Source: a virus. From it: 64,000 nucleotides of DNA. Below are positions 27,065 through 34,539 of this stretch, in pieces. The stretch's first letter is position 1, and each line of letters begins with the position of its first letter. Below the pieces are notes generated by a model. That model was not told the origin of the DNA and searched no databases. It saw only the letters and a program-made list of their open reading frames with translations. The stretch lies in the IMG/VR virus record IMGVR_UViG_3300044730_001661, positions 1 to 64,000 of that record. The stretch is one strand, 5' to 3'. Made by a program: the position numbers and the translations under genes.

Positions 27065-27072
27065 TATTTATA
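27065..27072 (-). promoter_or_regulatory. T4-type late promoter, leaderless
   Basis: Exact TATAAATA on the minus strand with +1 at 27059, the A of ATG. Confidence 0.85.
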
Positions 27073-27073
27073 C

Positions 27074-27101
27074 TTGACTTTAGTTCAACGTGCTATATAG
27101 T
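27074..27101 (+). promoter_or_regulatory. leaderless sigma-70-like promoter of 27108 and the tRNA/tmRNA cluster
   Basis: TTGACT 27074-27079, 16-nt spacer, TATAGT 27096-27101, six bases, ATG 27108. It lies 1 bp from a divergent late promoter. Confidence 0.75.
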
Positions 27102-27107
27102 ACTGGC

Positions 27108-27242
27108 ATGGATTATGGATCACATGGTGCAGGCAAAGGTGACGGATATCGGGCAGTAAATCTTGCCCAGTACCAGAAGAATTATGAAGCTATTTTTGGC
27201 AAGAAAAAGGCTAAGACTAAACCCAAAAAGCCAAAAAAGTAA
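27108..27242 (+). CDS. 44-aa Lys-rich peptide (MDYGSHGAGKGD type)
   Basis: It starts MDYGSHGAGKGDGYRAVNLA and ends in a Lys/Pro-rich tail. I recall similarly built short GKGD peptides in T4-like phages; function unknown. It ends five bases before tRNA-Gly and heads the tRNA/tmRNA transcript. Confidence 0.65.
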   Translation: MDYGSHGAGKGDGYRAVNLAQYQKNYEAIFGKKKAKTKPKKPKK

Positions 27243-27247
27243 AATTT

Positions 27248-27319
27248 GCGGATGTAACTCAATGGTAGAGTGCTAGCCTTCCAAGCTTGCTGTTGAGGGT
27301 TCGAGTCCCTTCATCCGCT
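27248..27319 (+). tRNA. tRNA-Gly (anticodon UCC)
   Basis: Acceptor GCGGATG/CATCCGC, anticodon loop CTTCCAA on a stem with one T-T mismatch, T-loop TTCGAGT, discriminator T. Confidence 0.9.
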
Positions 27320-27472
27320 TTGACAATTGAAGACCATTAAGCTGCTCGGGATAACTGATACCCTGCAGCAATCAGAGGTGGGGCGCGAATACCTCAGAAG
27401 AACGCGAAGGGCTAGTATTATACTTCCCAAGGCTTGATCGGCCTTGGAAAAAGGATTCAATGCCCGTTTTTA
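27320..27472 (+). other. structured spacer between tRNA-Gly and tRNA-Tyr
   Basis: About 150 nt without a frame. Contains GCTGC/GCAGC and CCAAGG/CCTTGG pairings. Could be a precursor spacer or a further RNA; not assignable. Confidence 0.35.
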
Positions 27473-27554
27473 GCGAGTTTACTCAAGCGGTCAACGAGGG
27501 CAGACTGTAAATCTGCTGGCATTGCCTACGAAGGTTCGAATCCTTCAGCTCGCA
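27473..27554 (+). tRNA. tRNA-Tyr (anticodon GUA)
   Basis: Acceptor GCGAGTT/AGCTCGC, anticodon arm GCAGA-CTGTAAA-TCTGC, long variable arm as expected for bacterial Tyr, T-arm GAAGG/CCTTC with TTCGAAT, discriminator A. Confidence 0.95.
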
Positions 27555-27568
27555 CTAAATAGTTTTAT

Positions 27569-27657
27569 GCGTAGTTCAGTCAACGCTGACTAGAATCGCC
27601 TACTTGCAAGGGGTGATTTGATACAGAGCAACAGAGGTGCAAGTCCTCCACTACGCT
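27569..27657 (+). tRNA. aberrant tRNA-like gene (best-fit anticodon UGC, Ala)
   Basis: Perfect acceptor GCGTAGT/ACTACGC, D-stem AGTC/GACT, T-stem GAGG/CCTC with loop TGCAAGT. The anticodon loop CTTGCAA sits on a stem with an A-G mismatch and wobble pairs; the D-loop lacks GG; the variable region is about 19 nt. It may be a degenerate tRNA or tRNA mimic. It directly precedes the tmRNA. Confidence 0.5.
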
Positions 27658-27658
27658 T

Positions 27659-27719
27659 TGGTATTGTTGAGCTTGGATAGAAATACGGCAACACAGGGGT
27701 TCGATTCCCCTCGGCTCCA
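27659..27719 (+). ncRNA. tmRNA acceptor piece
   Basis: T-arm AGGGG/CCCCT with TTCGATT (27695-27711), acceptor strand CGGCTCC (27712-27718), discriminator A (27719). The 5' boundary is inferred from the end of the tRNA-like gene upstream. Confidence 0.8.
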
Positions 27720-27816
27720 TTAGCCTAACCCAGAGTCCCTGCAACCTCTGGAGACGGCGAAACAAGTCCTCGTAGCAGCGGGGCACGACCTGAAGTCCTA
27801 GGCTTCAGGTCAATAA
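27720..27816 (+). other. tmRNA intervening segment
   Basis: 97 nt removed in two-piece tmRNAs. Contains perfect hairpin CCTGAAG/CTTCAGG (27789-27809). Confidence 0.65.
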
Positions 27817-27899
27817 GGGGCTGAACTGGCTTCGACTGTCGTAAAGTATTGAAGAAGGAGATACCCGACACGGGTAACAAGTGTCGTAAATAAACAGTT

Positions 27900-27938
27900 G
27901 CAAATATAAAAGCCGCACCAATGCGGATGGCTGCTTAA
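27900..27938 (+). CDS. tmRNA tag reading frame: ANIKAAPMRMAA
   Basis: The resume codon GCA lies 14 nt after PK1 and follows AACAGTT, close to the AATAGTC before the E. coli resume codon. The peptide ANIKAAPMRMAA ends in the small hydrophobic residues typical of ClpXP degrons (compare LAA). The tag codons also form a hairpin (CCGCA/TGCGG). Confidence 0.85.
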   Translation, partial: ANIKAAPMRMAA

Positions 27939-27951
27939 AGCAGTGGGGTTT

Positions 27952-27986
27952 CCCGGTTTTCCCGCATCTGAAAAACCGGGTTTTTT
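27952..27986 (+). terminator. terminator of the tRNA/tmRNA transcript
   Basis: Stem CCCGGTTTT/AAAACCGGG, then TTTTTT. Confidence 0.95.
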
Positions 27987-27990
27987 ATTG

Positions 27991-27998
27991 GATAAATA
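27991..27998 (+). promoter_or_regulatory. late promoter (GATAAATA), leaderless
   Basis: +1 falls on the A of ATG 28004. Confidence 0.7.
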
Positions 27999-28003
27999 TT
28001 TGT

Positions 28004-28171
28004 ATGATTGTACACAAAGGTAACAAATGGATGGTTATGGACTCCGAAGGTGAAAAAGTCCTCGGGACTCATGAAACAGAAAAAGATGCCAAAAAACAAT
28101 TGGCTGCTATTGAAATTTCAAAGCATAAAAAATTAAAGACTTTCAAGGAACACCTAGAAGATAATTCTTGA
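28004..28171 (+). CDS. small late protein, 55 aa
   Basis: MIVHKGNKWMVMDSEGEKVL then a helix (ETEKDAKKQLAAIEISKHKK) and a C-terminal LKTFKEHLED, which resembles the K-x-F-x-x-F-L-E capsid-targeting pattern but at the wrong end. Similar beta-hairpin plus helix peptides occur in other phages. The stop shares bases with the next promoter. Confidence 0.65.
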   Translation: MIVHKGNKWMVMDSEGEKVLGTHETEKDAKKQLAAIEISKHKKLKTFKEHLEDNS

Positions 28172-28195
28172 CTAGTCTGCTCCTTAGTGCATATT
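28168..28195 (+). promoter_or_regulatory. probable leaderless promoter of 28202
   Basis: TTGACT 28168-28173, 16-nt spacer, CATATT 28190-28195, six bases, ATG; an alternative -10, TATTAT, overlaps. Confidence 0.5.
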
Positions 28196-28201
28196 ATCGT
28201 C

Positions 28202-28375
28202 ATGCCAAACTCTAAGCAACGTATTACTGCTCGTCGTCACAAGAAGCGTAAGGACCGTCTTGCACGGAACCGCGCTAATAGCCTCATGGAGGCAAAAGTT
28301 GGTACACTTCGTGCGCTTGACGCGATTGGCCAACTCCCCAAGTCTGTCAAGCAAAAGAGACTGCCTAATGGCTAA
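28202..28375 (+). CDS. very basic 57-aa protein
   Basis: MPNSKQRITARRHKKRKDRL, then RNRANSLMEAKVGTLRALDA: Arg/Lys-rich first half, helical second half. Likely nucleic-acid binding. Overlaps the next gene by 8 bp. No family recognised. Confidence 0.65.
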   Translation: MPNSKQRITARRHKKRKDRLARNRANSLMEAKVGTLRALDAIGQLPKSVKQKRLPNG

Positions 28376-28667
28376 GACTGAAACTCAGATGTCTCTTGCG
28401 GATGTTCGCAAGACCTATGACTCTATTGATTGTTTTTTTACTTACTATGATGGTGACAAATCTACGTTTGATTTTTATGGAACTAATGCTACTGGTGCAG
28501 AGGTGCGCATTTCCCTTGGCGGATGCCCCGCTTGGATCAAGCATATGTCTTTTGGTCCTCAAGACCCACTAAATATTTCCGATGCCATTGAGCGTCATGT
28601 TCGTTATATCTCTGTCACGGATAACCGTGGCAAGGTTGTTTACGAGCAGTTCTTCGACACTAACTAA
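28368..28667 (+). CDS. hypothetical protein, 99 aa
   Basis: MAKTETQMSLADVRKTYDSI opens an alpha-beta protein with strands CFFTYYDGDKSTFDFYG and AEVRISLGG, and a C-terminal RYISVTDNRGKVVYEQFF. No family recognised. AAAGGAT precedes the following gene, so the operon uses Shine-Dalgarno sites here. Confidence 0.65.
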   Translation: MAKTETQMSLADVRKTYDSIDCFFTYYDGDKSTFDFYGTNATGAEVRISLGGCPAWIKHMSFGPQDPLNISDAIERHVRYISVTDNRGKVVYEQFFDTN

Positions 28668-28675
28668 AGGATACC

Positions 28676-29083
28676 ATGAATAATTCTGATTACAATGATT
28701 TCAATAACTGGCAAAACGGGGATGAGAACGAGATGAATAATCCCAATAACTGGTTCCCGAAGAATGGTTTCTTCTATTATGGATCCAGCAGTGATGCCTT
28801 CAAGAAGATGTGGGAAAACATCAATAATGGTGAAAATCCAATGGAATACATGAAGGAGTATTTCCATTTGGATGATATCACTAAAAAGTACAATAAAAAT
28901 AATAAGAGACCCAAGCCAAGCCGTCCTACCGCCAATAAGATGGTTGTTTTTAGCCAAGAGGACTATCTCAAGCTAATTGAGATTCGTGGTTATCTGAATA
29001 TCACTGAGCAATATGCTCACGTAAAGGCTTTGGATAAACTTATCAATCAGATTCAAATTTTGCCAAAAGGTGGTAATCCATGA
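28676..29083 (+). CDS. Asn-rich hypothetical protein, 135 aa
   Basis: The N-terminal 40 residues are Asn/Asp/Trp-rich and probably disordered; residues 45-90 and 100-130 are helical (SSDAFKKMWENINNG, EDYLKLIEIRGYLNITEQYA). No family recognised. Overlaps the next gene by ATGA. Confidence 0.65.
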   Translation: MNNSDYNDFNNWQNGDENEMNNPNNWFPKNGFFYYGSSSDAFKKMWENINNGENPMEYMKEYFHLDDITKKYNKNNKRPKPSRPTANKMVVFSQEDYLKLIEIRGYLNITEQYAHVKALDKLINQIQILPKGGNP

Positions 29084-29292
29084 CATACGTACCGGGATCG
29101 GCCTATAATGCAGGCTTCAAGGCTCGAATGGAAGGCAGTGCCAGAGATGTGCTTTCTGCAGACCATAATAACGTTTATATTCAAGAATGGTTGACTGGCT
29201 GGGATGATGCCCACAAGAAGATCATTGCGGAAGCCAGAGAAAACTCTGGATGCAATAAACCAAAATGCTGTAAAAAGTTTTTACAGGATTGA
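29080..29292 (+). CDS. small Cys-tailed protein, 70 aa
   Basis: MTYVPGSAYNAGFKARMEG, then VYIQEWLTGWDDAHKKI, a short motif I have seen in phage ribosome-modulation-like small proteins (GF-A-R-G...WLxGW), and a CNKPKCCKKF tail. Ribosome modulation factor similarity is tentative. A bidirectional terminator follows. Confidence 0.6.
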   Translation: MTYVPGSAYNAGFKARMEGSARDVLSADHNNVYIQEWLTGWDDAHKKIIAEARENSGCNKPKCCKKFLQD

Positions 29293-29315
29293 AAAAGCCC
29301 CGCAAGGGGCTTTTT
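29292..29315. terminator. bidirectional terminator
   Basis: AAAAAGCCCC/GGGGCTTTTT with a 4-nt loop, between convergent genes ending at 29292 and 29317. Confidence 0.95.
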
Positions 29316-29316
29316 T

Positions 29317-30042
29317 TTATTCAAACTCCAGATTATACTCTTCCATGAAACTCTTTGGATTATACTGAATCCAGTGATAATTTGTTTCATTGGTATCTGG
29401 ATTTACAGATCTGAGAATATATTTCTTTGTTGGATTGCTTCTCTGCATTCTCTGCAAATAAGACTTGCTGGGAAGTTCATTTGGAACGTGGCTCCATGCC
29501 TTCGCAGAACTGAAATGCTTGAATTCTTCTGGGCACACATCAAACATCTCACAGTTATCAAGTCCTGCTATTACGGGTTCTTTTCTTCTGGTGGTTCCCA
29601 TCACAGGATCGTATCCAGATACGGAACCGTTATTGTAACCGGGTGAGGTGGCTGGTGTGCCCATGCCTCCGGCATCCATGTCTTCGGTCAATTCAAAATA
29701 ACTTAAGTCTGGGCTAACTTGAAGGGCCAGCGTTGCTTCCATGAGCCCAGAGTATTCAGAAGTTGTTATTCCAAATTTTTCAGCTTCTTCACCGAAGAGT
29801 TGCAAGGTAGTCATAAAGTTCCCCAATTTGCTCTTTGTCATTCCTTGGGGAAGTTCTTCGAATATTTTTTTCAATTTGATAATCAGATATTCCAGAGGAT
29901 CGATGCTGCTCTCTGGTTTGACTATATTTCCTCTGCTGTCGATTGCACCGGAACTATATGCAGTCAATGAAGTATAAGGTGCGGAGATTCCCTCTGCAAA
30001 CTTATAAAAGTAAAAGGATGGTACGTATTGTATTTTATCCAT
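29317..30042 (-). CDS. late protein of unknown function, 241 aa
   Basis: Aromatic start (MDKIQYVPSFYFYKFAEG), helical centre (DPLEYLIIKLKKIFEELPQG), acidic stretch, a Gly/Pro loop (GGMGTPATSPGYNNG) and a basic end. No enzyme motif visible. A variant late promoter (AATAAATA) lies seven bases before ATG. Probably a virion component, by neighbourhood. Confidence 0.6.
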   Translation of the reverse strand: MDKIQYVPSFYFYKFAEGISAPYTSLTAYSSGAIDSRGNIVKPESSIDPLEYLIIKLKKIFEELPQGMTKSKLGNFMTTLQLFGEEAEKFGITTSEYSGLMEATLALQVSPDLSYFELTEDMDAGGMGTPATSPGYNNGSVSGYDPVMGTTRRKEPVIAGLDNCEMFDVCPEEFKHFSSAKAWSHVPNELPSKSYLQRMQRSNPTKKYILRSVNPDTNETNYHWIQYNPKSFMEEYNLEFE

Positions 30043-30048
30043 TTTAAT

Positions 30049-30056
30049 TATTTATT
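30049..30056 (-). promoter_or_regulatory. candidate late promoter (AATAAATA)
   Basis: Predicted +1 at 30043, within one base of the ATG at 30042. Confidence 0.55.
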
Positions 30057-30492
30057 TTTCTGTTTGCTGCAACTTTCTGTCAACTCTGGGGTCTGTATTG
30101 ATTTCTGAATATCGCAACTCTGGTATTGATTTTATATTAAAATTCAAGAAAACTAAAAACGATTTTAGATAAGAATACAATCTCGGTTCAAGTTTATAAA
30201 AAAGTATTCGGCTTGCATTTTCCTCACCGAATACGTTTCCGAGAATTATTATGTGATTTAATATAAGACGTTCTCTGATTGATTTTAATGTCTTATACTT
30301 GTGTATCTTTTGCAATAGCCTTTTTACGTACTTGACTCGTTTCATGTCATCCATGAACTCCGTCTTTCCGGAACATTCTTTGTTAAAATAACAAGCCTGA
30401 CAGAATTCTGGAAAGCTTTCTTCTGTCAGAGGCTTGTTTTTATCTAGCATCGATTGTTCAGTGCTGGCAACCACAGTCAGCTTGTCCTGCAT
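30052..30492 (-). CDS. conserved phage protein with basic helical core, 146 aa
   Basis: Core pattern FCQACYFNKECSGKTEFMDD, KRVKYVKRLLQKIHKY, then RERLILNHIIILGNVFGEENA and LKSFLVFLNF. I remember this order (KYxKRLL...ERLILNHxIxLxNVFG) in a short conserved family of marine T4-like phages, function unknown. Start uncertain: Met at 30492 (chosen) or 30450; the frame overlaps the upstream gene. Confidence 0.65.
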   Translation of the reverse strand: MQDKLTVVASTEQSMLDKNKPLTEESFPEFCQACYFNKECSGKTEFMDDMKRVKYVKRLLQKIHKYKTLKSIRERLILNHIIILGNVFGEENASRILFYKLEPRLYSYLKSFLVFLNFNIKSIPELRYSEINTDPRVDRKLQQTEK

Positions 30493-31018
30493 CCGAATTA
30501 TATGAAGATGATTCAGTCGGAGCAATGACAAACATTACTTTACGTAGATGATTGGGTTGCTTTTGCACGTTTACGGTCAATGCAAGCGAATGGCCTAATT
30601 TTTCCTTGATTCCATCGCCTTGCTTGAATCCTGTCTTGTTAACGTCATCGTACGGATTTTGACCGTATACACCCAGCTGAGGACTTCCATATTGAACCAA
30701 TTCAAAAGAGGACAATCCGTCGCTGAGAACCATTGTTGGTGCATCAAAATCCAAACCAAAGAGATTCAGCTTTTGCTTGACTACTGCCAAAACACTGTCT
30801 GGATCAATATAGTCTCTATTCGAGAATCCATAAAGCATAGCATTGATTGCATCGATTTGGTGTGATTTATTTAAATTAAAAGTTCCACGATCAGTTACGG
30901 GAGATGGTCCCAATTTGCCTTGAGGATCACCGACGTAAAGACCACCGCCGAAGGTGTGTTCACCTGCTGCGGATTCGTAGATATCATTGATTGTTTGTAC
31001 TAGTTTCTTGAATTTCAT
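30458..31018 (-). CDS. virion-associated protein of unknown function, 186 aa
   Basis: N-terminus MKFKKLVQTINDIYESAAGE resembles a capsid-targeting sequence with a possible cut after IYE. Gly-rich segments and VNVQKQPNHLRKVMFVIAP follow; the end is Cys-rich (CGCQH). AGGAAAG precedes the ATG. Second in an operon with 31028-34533. Confidence 0.6.
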   Translation of the reverse strand: MKFKKLVQTINDIYESAAGEHTFGGGLYVGDPQGKLGPSPVTDRGTFNLNKSHQIDAINAMLYGFSNRDYIDPDSVLAVVKQKLNLFGLDFDAPTMVLSDGLSSFELVQYGSPQLGVYGQNPYDDVNKTGFKQGDGIKEKLGHSLALTVNVQKQPNHLRKVMFVIAPTESSSYNSDAGQADCGCQH

Positions 31019-31027
31019 GGCTTTCCT

Positions 31028-32170
31028 TTATTTAGTTCTCTGTTCTATTAACCCATATAGATCTGGATCGTATTTTTTATTAGTGGTAAGAGCACTATTT
31101 TCTATGCTTTCCATGACCTTCTTCCACTTTCCACCCTTGCTCTTGTAGCATTTCGCTGCCCACGCATTTGCATATGCCGAGGGATATACATCAAACTTAT
31201 TCTTGGCTTGTTCAATGCAGGCACTCCATTTTTTTGGATCTTTTGCCTTATTCTTCTTGCCTTCGGTGAGCTCGGTTGATTCTTTCAACATCGAAGACAC
31301 GGATTGAGTGCTCCAGGTCTTGCAGGCCCAGTATCTTGCCTTCCATCTTGGTCCCGGATTATCGCAATTGTGTCTTGCTCTGAAGTTCTTTCTGCGAGCT
31401 GGGTCATCACGCTTTATTTCCATATTGGGATCACCAAAGTTTACTTTGACAACATTTCCTTTGTCATTCTTTACATAAACTTTGTATTTCTTTACATCGC
31501 CGCGCATGATTTTGTTTAGCTTGACCTTTTTTCCTTCCTCTTCATAGATCTCGACAAAATCACCATACTGATTTTTTTCCTCTCCCTCTGTGATGTCAAC
31601 GAAACCCATGATGGTGTCAGGTAAAAAAGTCTCGGATATCTCACATCCGTTCTCGTCTGAGAAGACAACTTTATATTCTGATTCGGTATACTCAACGAGA
31701 TCTACGTTCAAAATATTACCAGATTCATTTATGATTACATCACAAGGCAAAAGATCTCTTGCTTCTATGGAAGAAAAAGAAATGTTCTTTACTACATTTA
31801 AATTTTCCACAATAAAAAACTCAAAGGTTTCTTTTATCTCGGTGACGCCTGTTTTTACGTAAACTGGCTTTTTGCCCTTTGTATCAGATTCGCCTTTTTT
31901 TCCGTGACCGGCTTCTCTTTGTGCTAATCTTTTTCTACGAACAAAGCTGCCTATCTTATCCTTGCCGAGTTTCTTTGCTTTTTGTCGGCTCAGGCATGCT
32001 GAATATGCATCACCTTCTTCAGCATCTCCGCATTTGCCGACTCTTTCGCCTTTGGTATTGTAACGATCCCAACCAGGACCCCCGCCAGCTGATTCTTTGT
32101 TGAACCATTTGCCGAGTCCCGATTTTGCATATACTTTTTCTAAAATCAATTCGAGATCGTTATTAGTCAT
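31028..32170 (-). CDS. multi-domain phage protein (DUF5872-like plus conserved C-terminal domains), 380 aa
   Basis: Residues 17-95 (WFNKESAGGGPGWDRYNTKG, GDAYSACLSRQKA, FVRRKRLAQREAG) match a domain I know as DUF5872. Residues 212-285 (VKLNKIMRGDVKKYKVYV, NFGDPNMEIKRDDPARRKNF, DNPGPRWKARYWACKTW) form another conserved phage domain. Near the C-terminus WSACIEQAKNKFDVYPSAYA is a third. All are common in marine T4-like phages without known function. ATG chosen because it overlaps the previous TGA. Confidence 0.8.
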   Translation of the reverse strand: MTNNDLELILEKVYAKSGLGKWFNKESAGGGPGWDRYNTKGERVGKCGDAEEGDAYSACLSRQKAKKLGKDKIGSFVRRKRLAQREAGHGKKGESDTKGKKPVYVKTGVTEIKETFEFFIVENLNVVKNISFSSIEARDLLPCDVIINESGNILNVDLVEYTESEYKVVFSDENGCEISETFLPDTIMGFVDITEGEEKNQYGDFVEIYEEEGKKVKLNKIMRGDVKKYKVYVKNDKGNVVKVNFGDPNMEIKRDDPARRKNFRARHNCDNPGPRWKARYWACKTWSTQSVSSMLKESTELTEGKKNKAKDPKKWSACIEQAKNKFDVYPSAYANAWAAKCYKSKGGKWKKVMESIENSALTTNKKYDPDLYGLIEQRTK

Positions 32171-34533
32171 TTCCAATCCTTGTTTTGTTTCTCGCCCTTT
32201 TTGTGTCCATTATCTGCCCTGTTTTCAGAGCGATCACGGAGCCGTAAATTATTTAGCTTGTTGCTACCACCATTTCTCAATGGGTTTTTGTGGTCAACGT
32301 CAACCTTGGATCCTTTTTTGACCTTGCCCTTTCTTATGAGTTTATCTCTGGCTGTGGTCCTTTTGGATCTTTCTTTTCTTTGCTTTGGCTTTCCGTGATA
32401 ATTTTTATATTCTTTTTTATAATTTCTCTTGGAAGCCTCGACCAGAATGTCGCGGGCCAGATTCATTACAAGTTCTGGACATTCATAAAGTCTTTCTATG
32501 ATATTATCATATATCGTCTTTAGATTTATGTAATCTGCTTCGGTCTGCTCTGTAAGCATACCGTCTTGAATCAATACAGAAGCCTGAACATCGTCAATCA
32601 AATTATTTTGCAGGAGCTTGGCCAAAACAAAATTATTAGTCAAAGATTCAACCAAAAGATCATTCATCAGCATCGCACATTCACCCAAAACTTCTTGGCT
32701 GATGTTTTCACCTTTTATTACTGGAATCTTGATGGTCTTCTTTCCTATGGTTATATAATTGTACTGAACTGCATTCAGGTCAGTTGCCTTGAAGCCAGGA
32801 AGCAAGCTGGCGTTCAATAAGAAATCACTGTTTCTTGTGAGATAGTTTACCATTATATTGATGGGTTCGATGGTATCTCTTTGAACCAATAATTTTTCTA
32901 GATCTTGTTCTCCCGACTCTTCCTTTTTCTTTGCTTCTACGATGGTTGTAAACTTTTTAAGCATTTCCGCAGCAGATGGCTTAAAATTGGAAATATTGGA
33001 AGATGTAATGGGATCTTTGGCTGGCTTCACATCAAGTGAAGACATCTTAGTTACGTTATCAAAATATTCATCTGTTAGCGGGAAAATTCCATTTGCTGTT
33101 ATCAGATGGTTTGGAGCCATTGCAGGATCTGTAATATTGTCACCACGCAAAACAGTCTTCAGAACATTCTTTATTATTTCTTTCTTAAGAATGTTCTGGC
33201 TTCCTTTCATAAGGTCACGAGCACCTTCTTCCCATGCTTTAGTATAATACGCTAATGAAGCCAGATTGTTCAATTGGCCATTTTCATCAAAAATAGTTCC
33301 CACAACCTTGCCGTCTGGAGAGGTTATCTTTGCTTGTTGAAGCTTGGCAAGAAGAGCTGGGTTATTTTGGATTTGTCCAACCAATTCATCTGGAATCAAA
33401 ACTTGAGAGAAAGATTGCTTTCCTGCTTGCATTTTTTGGAATGCAGCTGCCATCTTTGGGTCCGAAGATACTATTTGAGGGTTACTTAATGCTTGAGTTA
33501 GTGCACTAGAAATCAATCCTTTTACGTTTTTATTTGATTGATCAAATGAATTTGTCGAAAGAGATATCTCACCACCAGCAGAAACCTTAAACTTATAGTT
33601 TCCACATTCCATATCAGGACTGCCTTCTGAATTTACAGGCTTACCTACAGTCTCAATATTTGTCAAGAGATTCTGAATGCACTGATCACCGATTTGAGAT
33701 AGAATCTTGCGTGCAGTATAGAAAGCAGATTTAGTGAAGTCTCTTACATCCGGTGCCAAAGCCATATAGGTTTGAATCTCTTGGTCACTGGCACCGGCCT
33801 TCATCTTTGCCAAGAAAACAAGAGCGTTCAGCACCTGTTGGTTGTATGGAGCAGAGCTGATATTGCTTAGACCGAAATCGACGCTAAGATTTTCATAAGA
33901 AAGTCTGTCGAAGTCGCTATTGGCCGGAGGCTTACGAGTCATCTTAAAGAACTCGTTGCGCAAATCAGGCGGCATGCTCATCAGCTGTTCAGGTGTCATT
34001 TGAGACATGTTGTTGAACACATCTTCCTTGGAAAGGCGTTTTGCCTTTCCTTCTTTCTTCTCATCCTTTGCCTGCGGTCTTACTTCTTCTCTTTCCTTTT
34101 CTTCGTCTTTCTTCGCATCCTTCTTTGGCTTGTCGTCTTTTTTCTTTTCTTTTACGTCATTGAAAAGAAGTTTAGAAGCCCGAGTTTGCTCAAAATTTTC
34201 ATTGCGAGTTACTTGTTCGGCCTCTCCCAGCGAAACAGCACCCTGGCTAACCCTTTCGTGCACGCTTTCATTGAAGGAATCTTTGAAGATAAGCTGTAAA
34301 GTTCCGCTCTTTGTGCGGACTATGATAATATCCTTCAATAATTCTTGCTTTGGTTTTTTATCGCGTGGAACTTGTCTGGAACGCTCTACACGCTTTCTTG
34401 CCGCATCACGAGCCTTAAAATCGGCTGTAGATGCCTTGGCCCGTTCTTTTTTCTCTGCTGCTCCCGGGCCCTCGGAAGCTTCATTTAGAACTGATTCTGT
34501 AACAATTTGCTGTAATAAGGTCTTGAAGTTCAT
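32167..34533 (-). CDS. large virion protein with C-terminal HNH-type domain, 788 aa
   Basis: N-terminus MNFKTLLQQIVTESVLNEA has possible prohead-protease sites (VTE, LNE). A Lys/Glu-rich low-complexity stretch (about 120-165) is followed by a long helical region. Residues about 715-788 carry KNYHGKPKQR, GSKVDVDHKNPLRNGGSNKL and ENRADN, the H-N-N/H layout of HNH nucleases. A nuclease tethered to an internal or injected protein is likely. Late promoter two bases upstream of ATG. Confidence 0.7.
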   Translation of the reverse strand: MNFKTLLQQIVTESVLNEASEGPGAAEKKERAKASTADFKARDAARKRVERSRQVPRDKKPKQELLKDIIIVRTKSGTLQLIFKDSFNESVHERVSQGAVSLGEAEQVTRNENFEQTRASKLLFNDVKEKKKDDKPKKDAKKDEEKEREEVRPQAKDEKKEGKAKRLSKEDVFNNMSQMTPEQLMSMPPDLRNEFFKMTRKPPANSDFDRLSYENLSVDFGLSNISSAPYNQQVLNALVFLAKMKAGASDQEIQTYMALAPDVRDFTKSAFYTARKILSQIGDQCIQNLLTNIETVGKPVNSEGSPDMECGNYKFKVSAGGEISLSTNSFDQSNKNVKGLISSALTQALSNPQIVSSDPKMAAAFQKMQAGKQSFSQVLIPDELVGQIQNNPALLAKLQQAKITSPDGKVVGTIFDENGQLNNLASLAYYTKAWEEGARDLMKGSQNILKKEIIKNVLKTVLRGDNITDPAMAPNHLITANGIFPLTDEYFDNVTKMSSLDVKPAKDPITSSNISNFKPSAAEMLKKFTTIVEAKKKEESGEQDLEKLLVQRDTIEPINIMVNYLTRNSDFLLNASLLPGFKATDLNAVQYNYITIGKKTIKIPVIKGENISQEVLGECAMLMNDLLVESLTNNFVLAKLLQNNLIDDVQASVLIQDGMLTEQTEADYINLKTIYDNIIERLYECPELVMNLARDILVEASKRNYKKEYKNYHGKPKQRKERSKRTTARDKLIRKGKVKKGSKVDVDHKNPLRNGGSNKLNNLRLRDRSENRADNGHKKGEKQNKDWK

Positions 34534-34539
34534 CTCCAA

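Larger units (their letters stand above)
27659..27951 (+). ncRNA. ssrA: circularly permuted (two-piece) tmRNA precursor
   Basis: Order in DNA is acceptor piece (about 27659-27719), spacer (27720-27816), coding piece (27817-27951), the reverse of one-piece tmRNA. GGGGCTG (27817-27823) pairs all along with CGGCTCC (27712-27718); GAACTGGCTTCGAC after the acceptor strand matches the tmRNA 5' signature; TGTCGT (27838-27843) pairs with ACGGCA (27685-27690) as helix 2. Pseudoknot PK1 lies at 27863-27885. The tag frame reads GCA to TAA at 27900-27938. CCA is not encoded. tmRNA frees stalled ribosomes and tags the peptide for proteolysis. Confidence 0.88.

Noticed and set aside
27580-27786. 68-residue minus-strand frame across the tmRNA
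   Set aside because: It is antisense to the tRNA-like gene and the tmRNA acceptor piece, which have base-paired structure.
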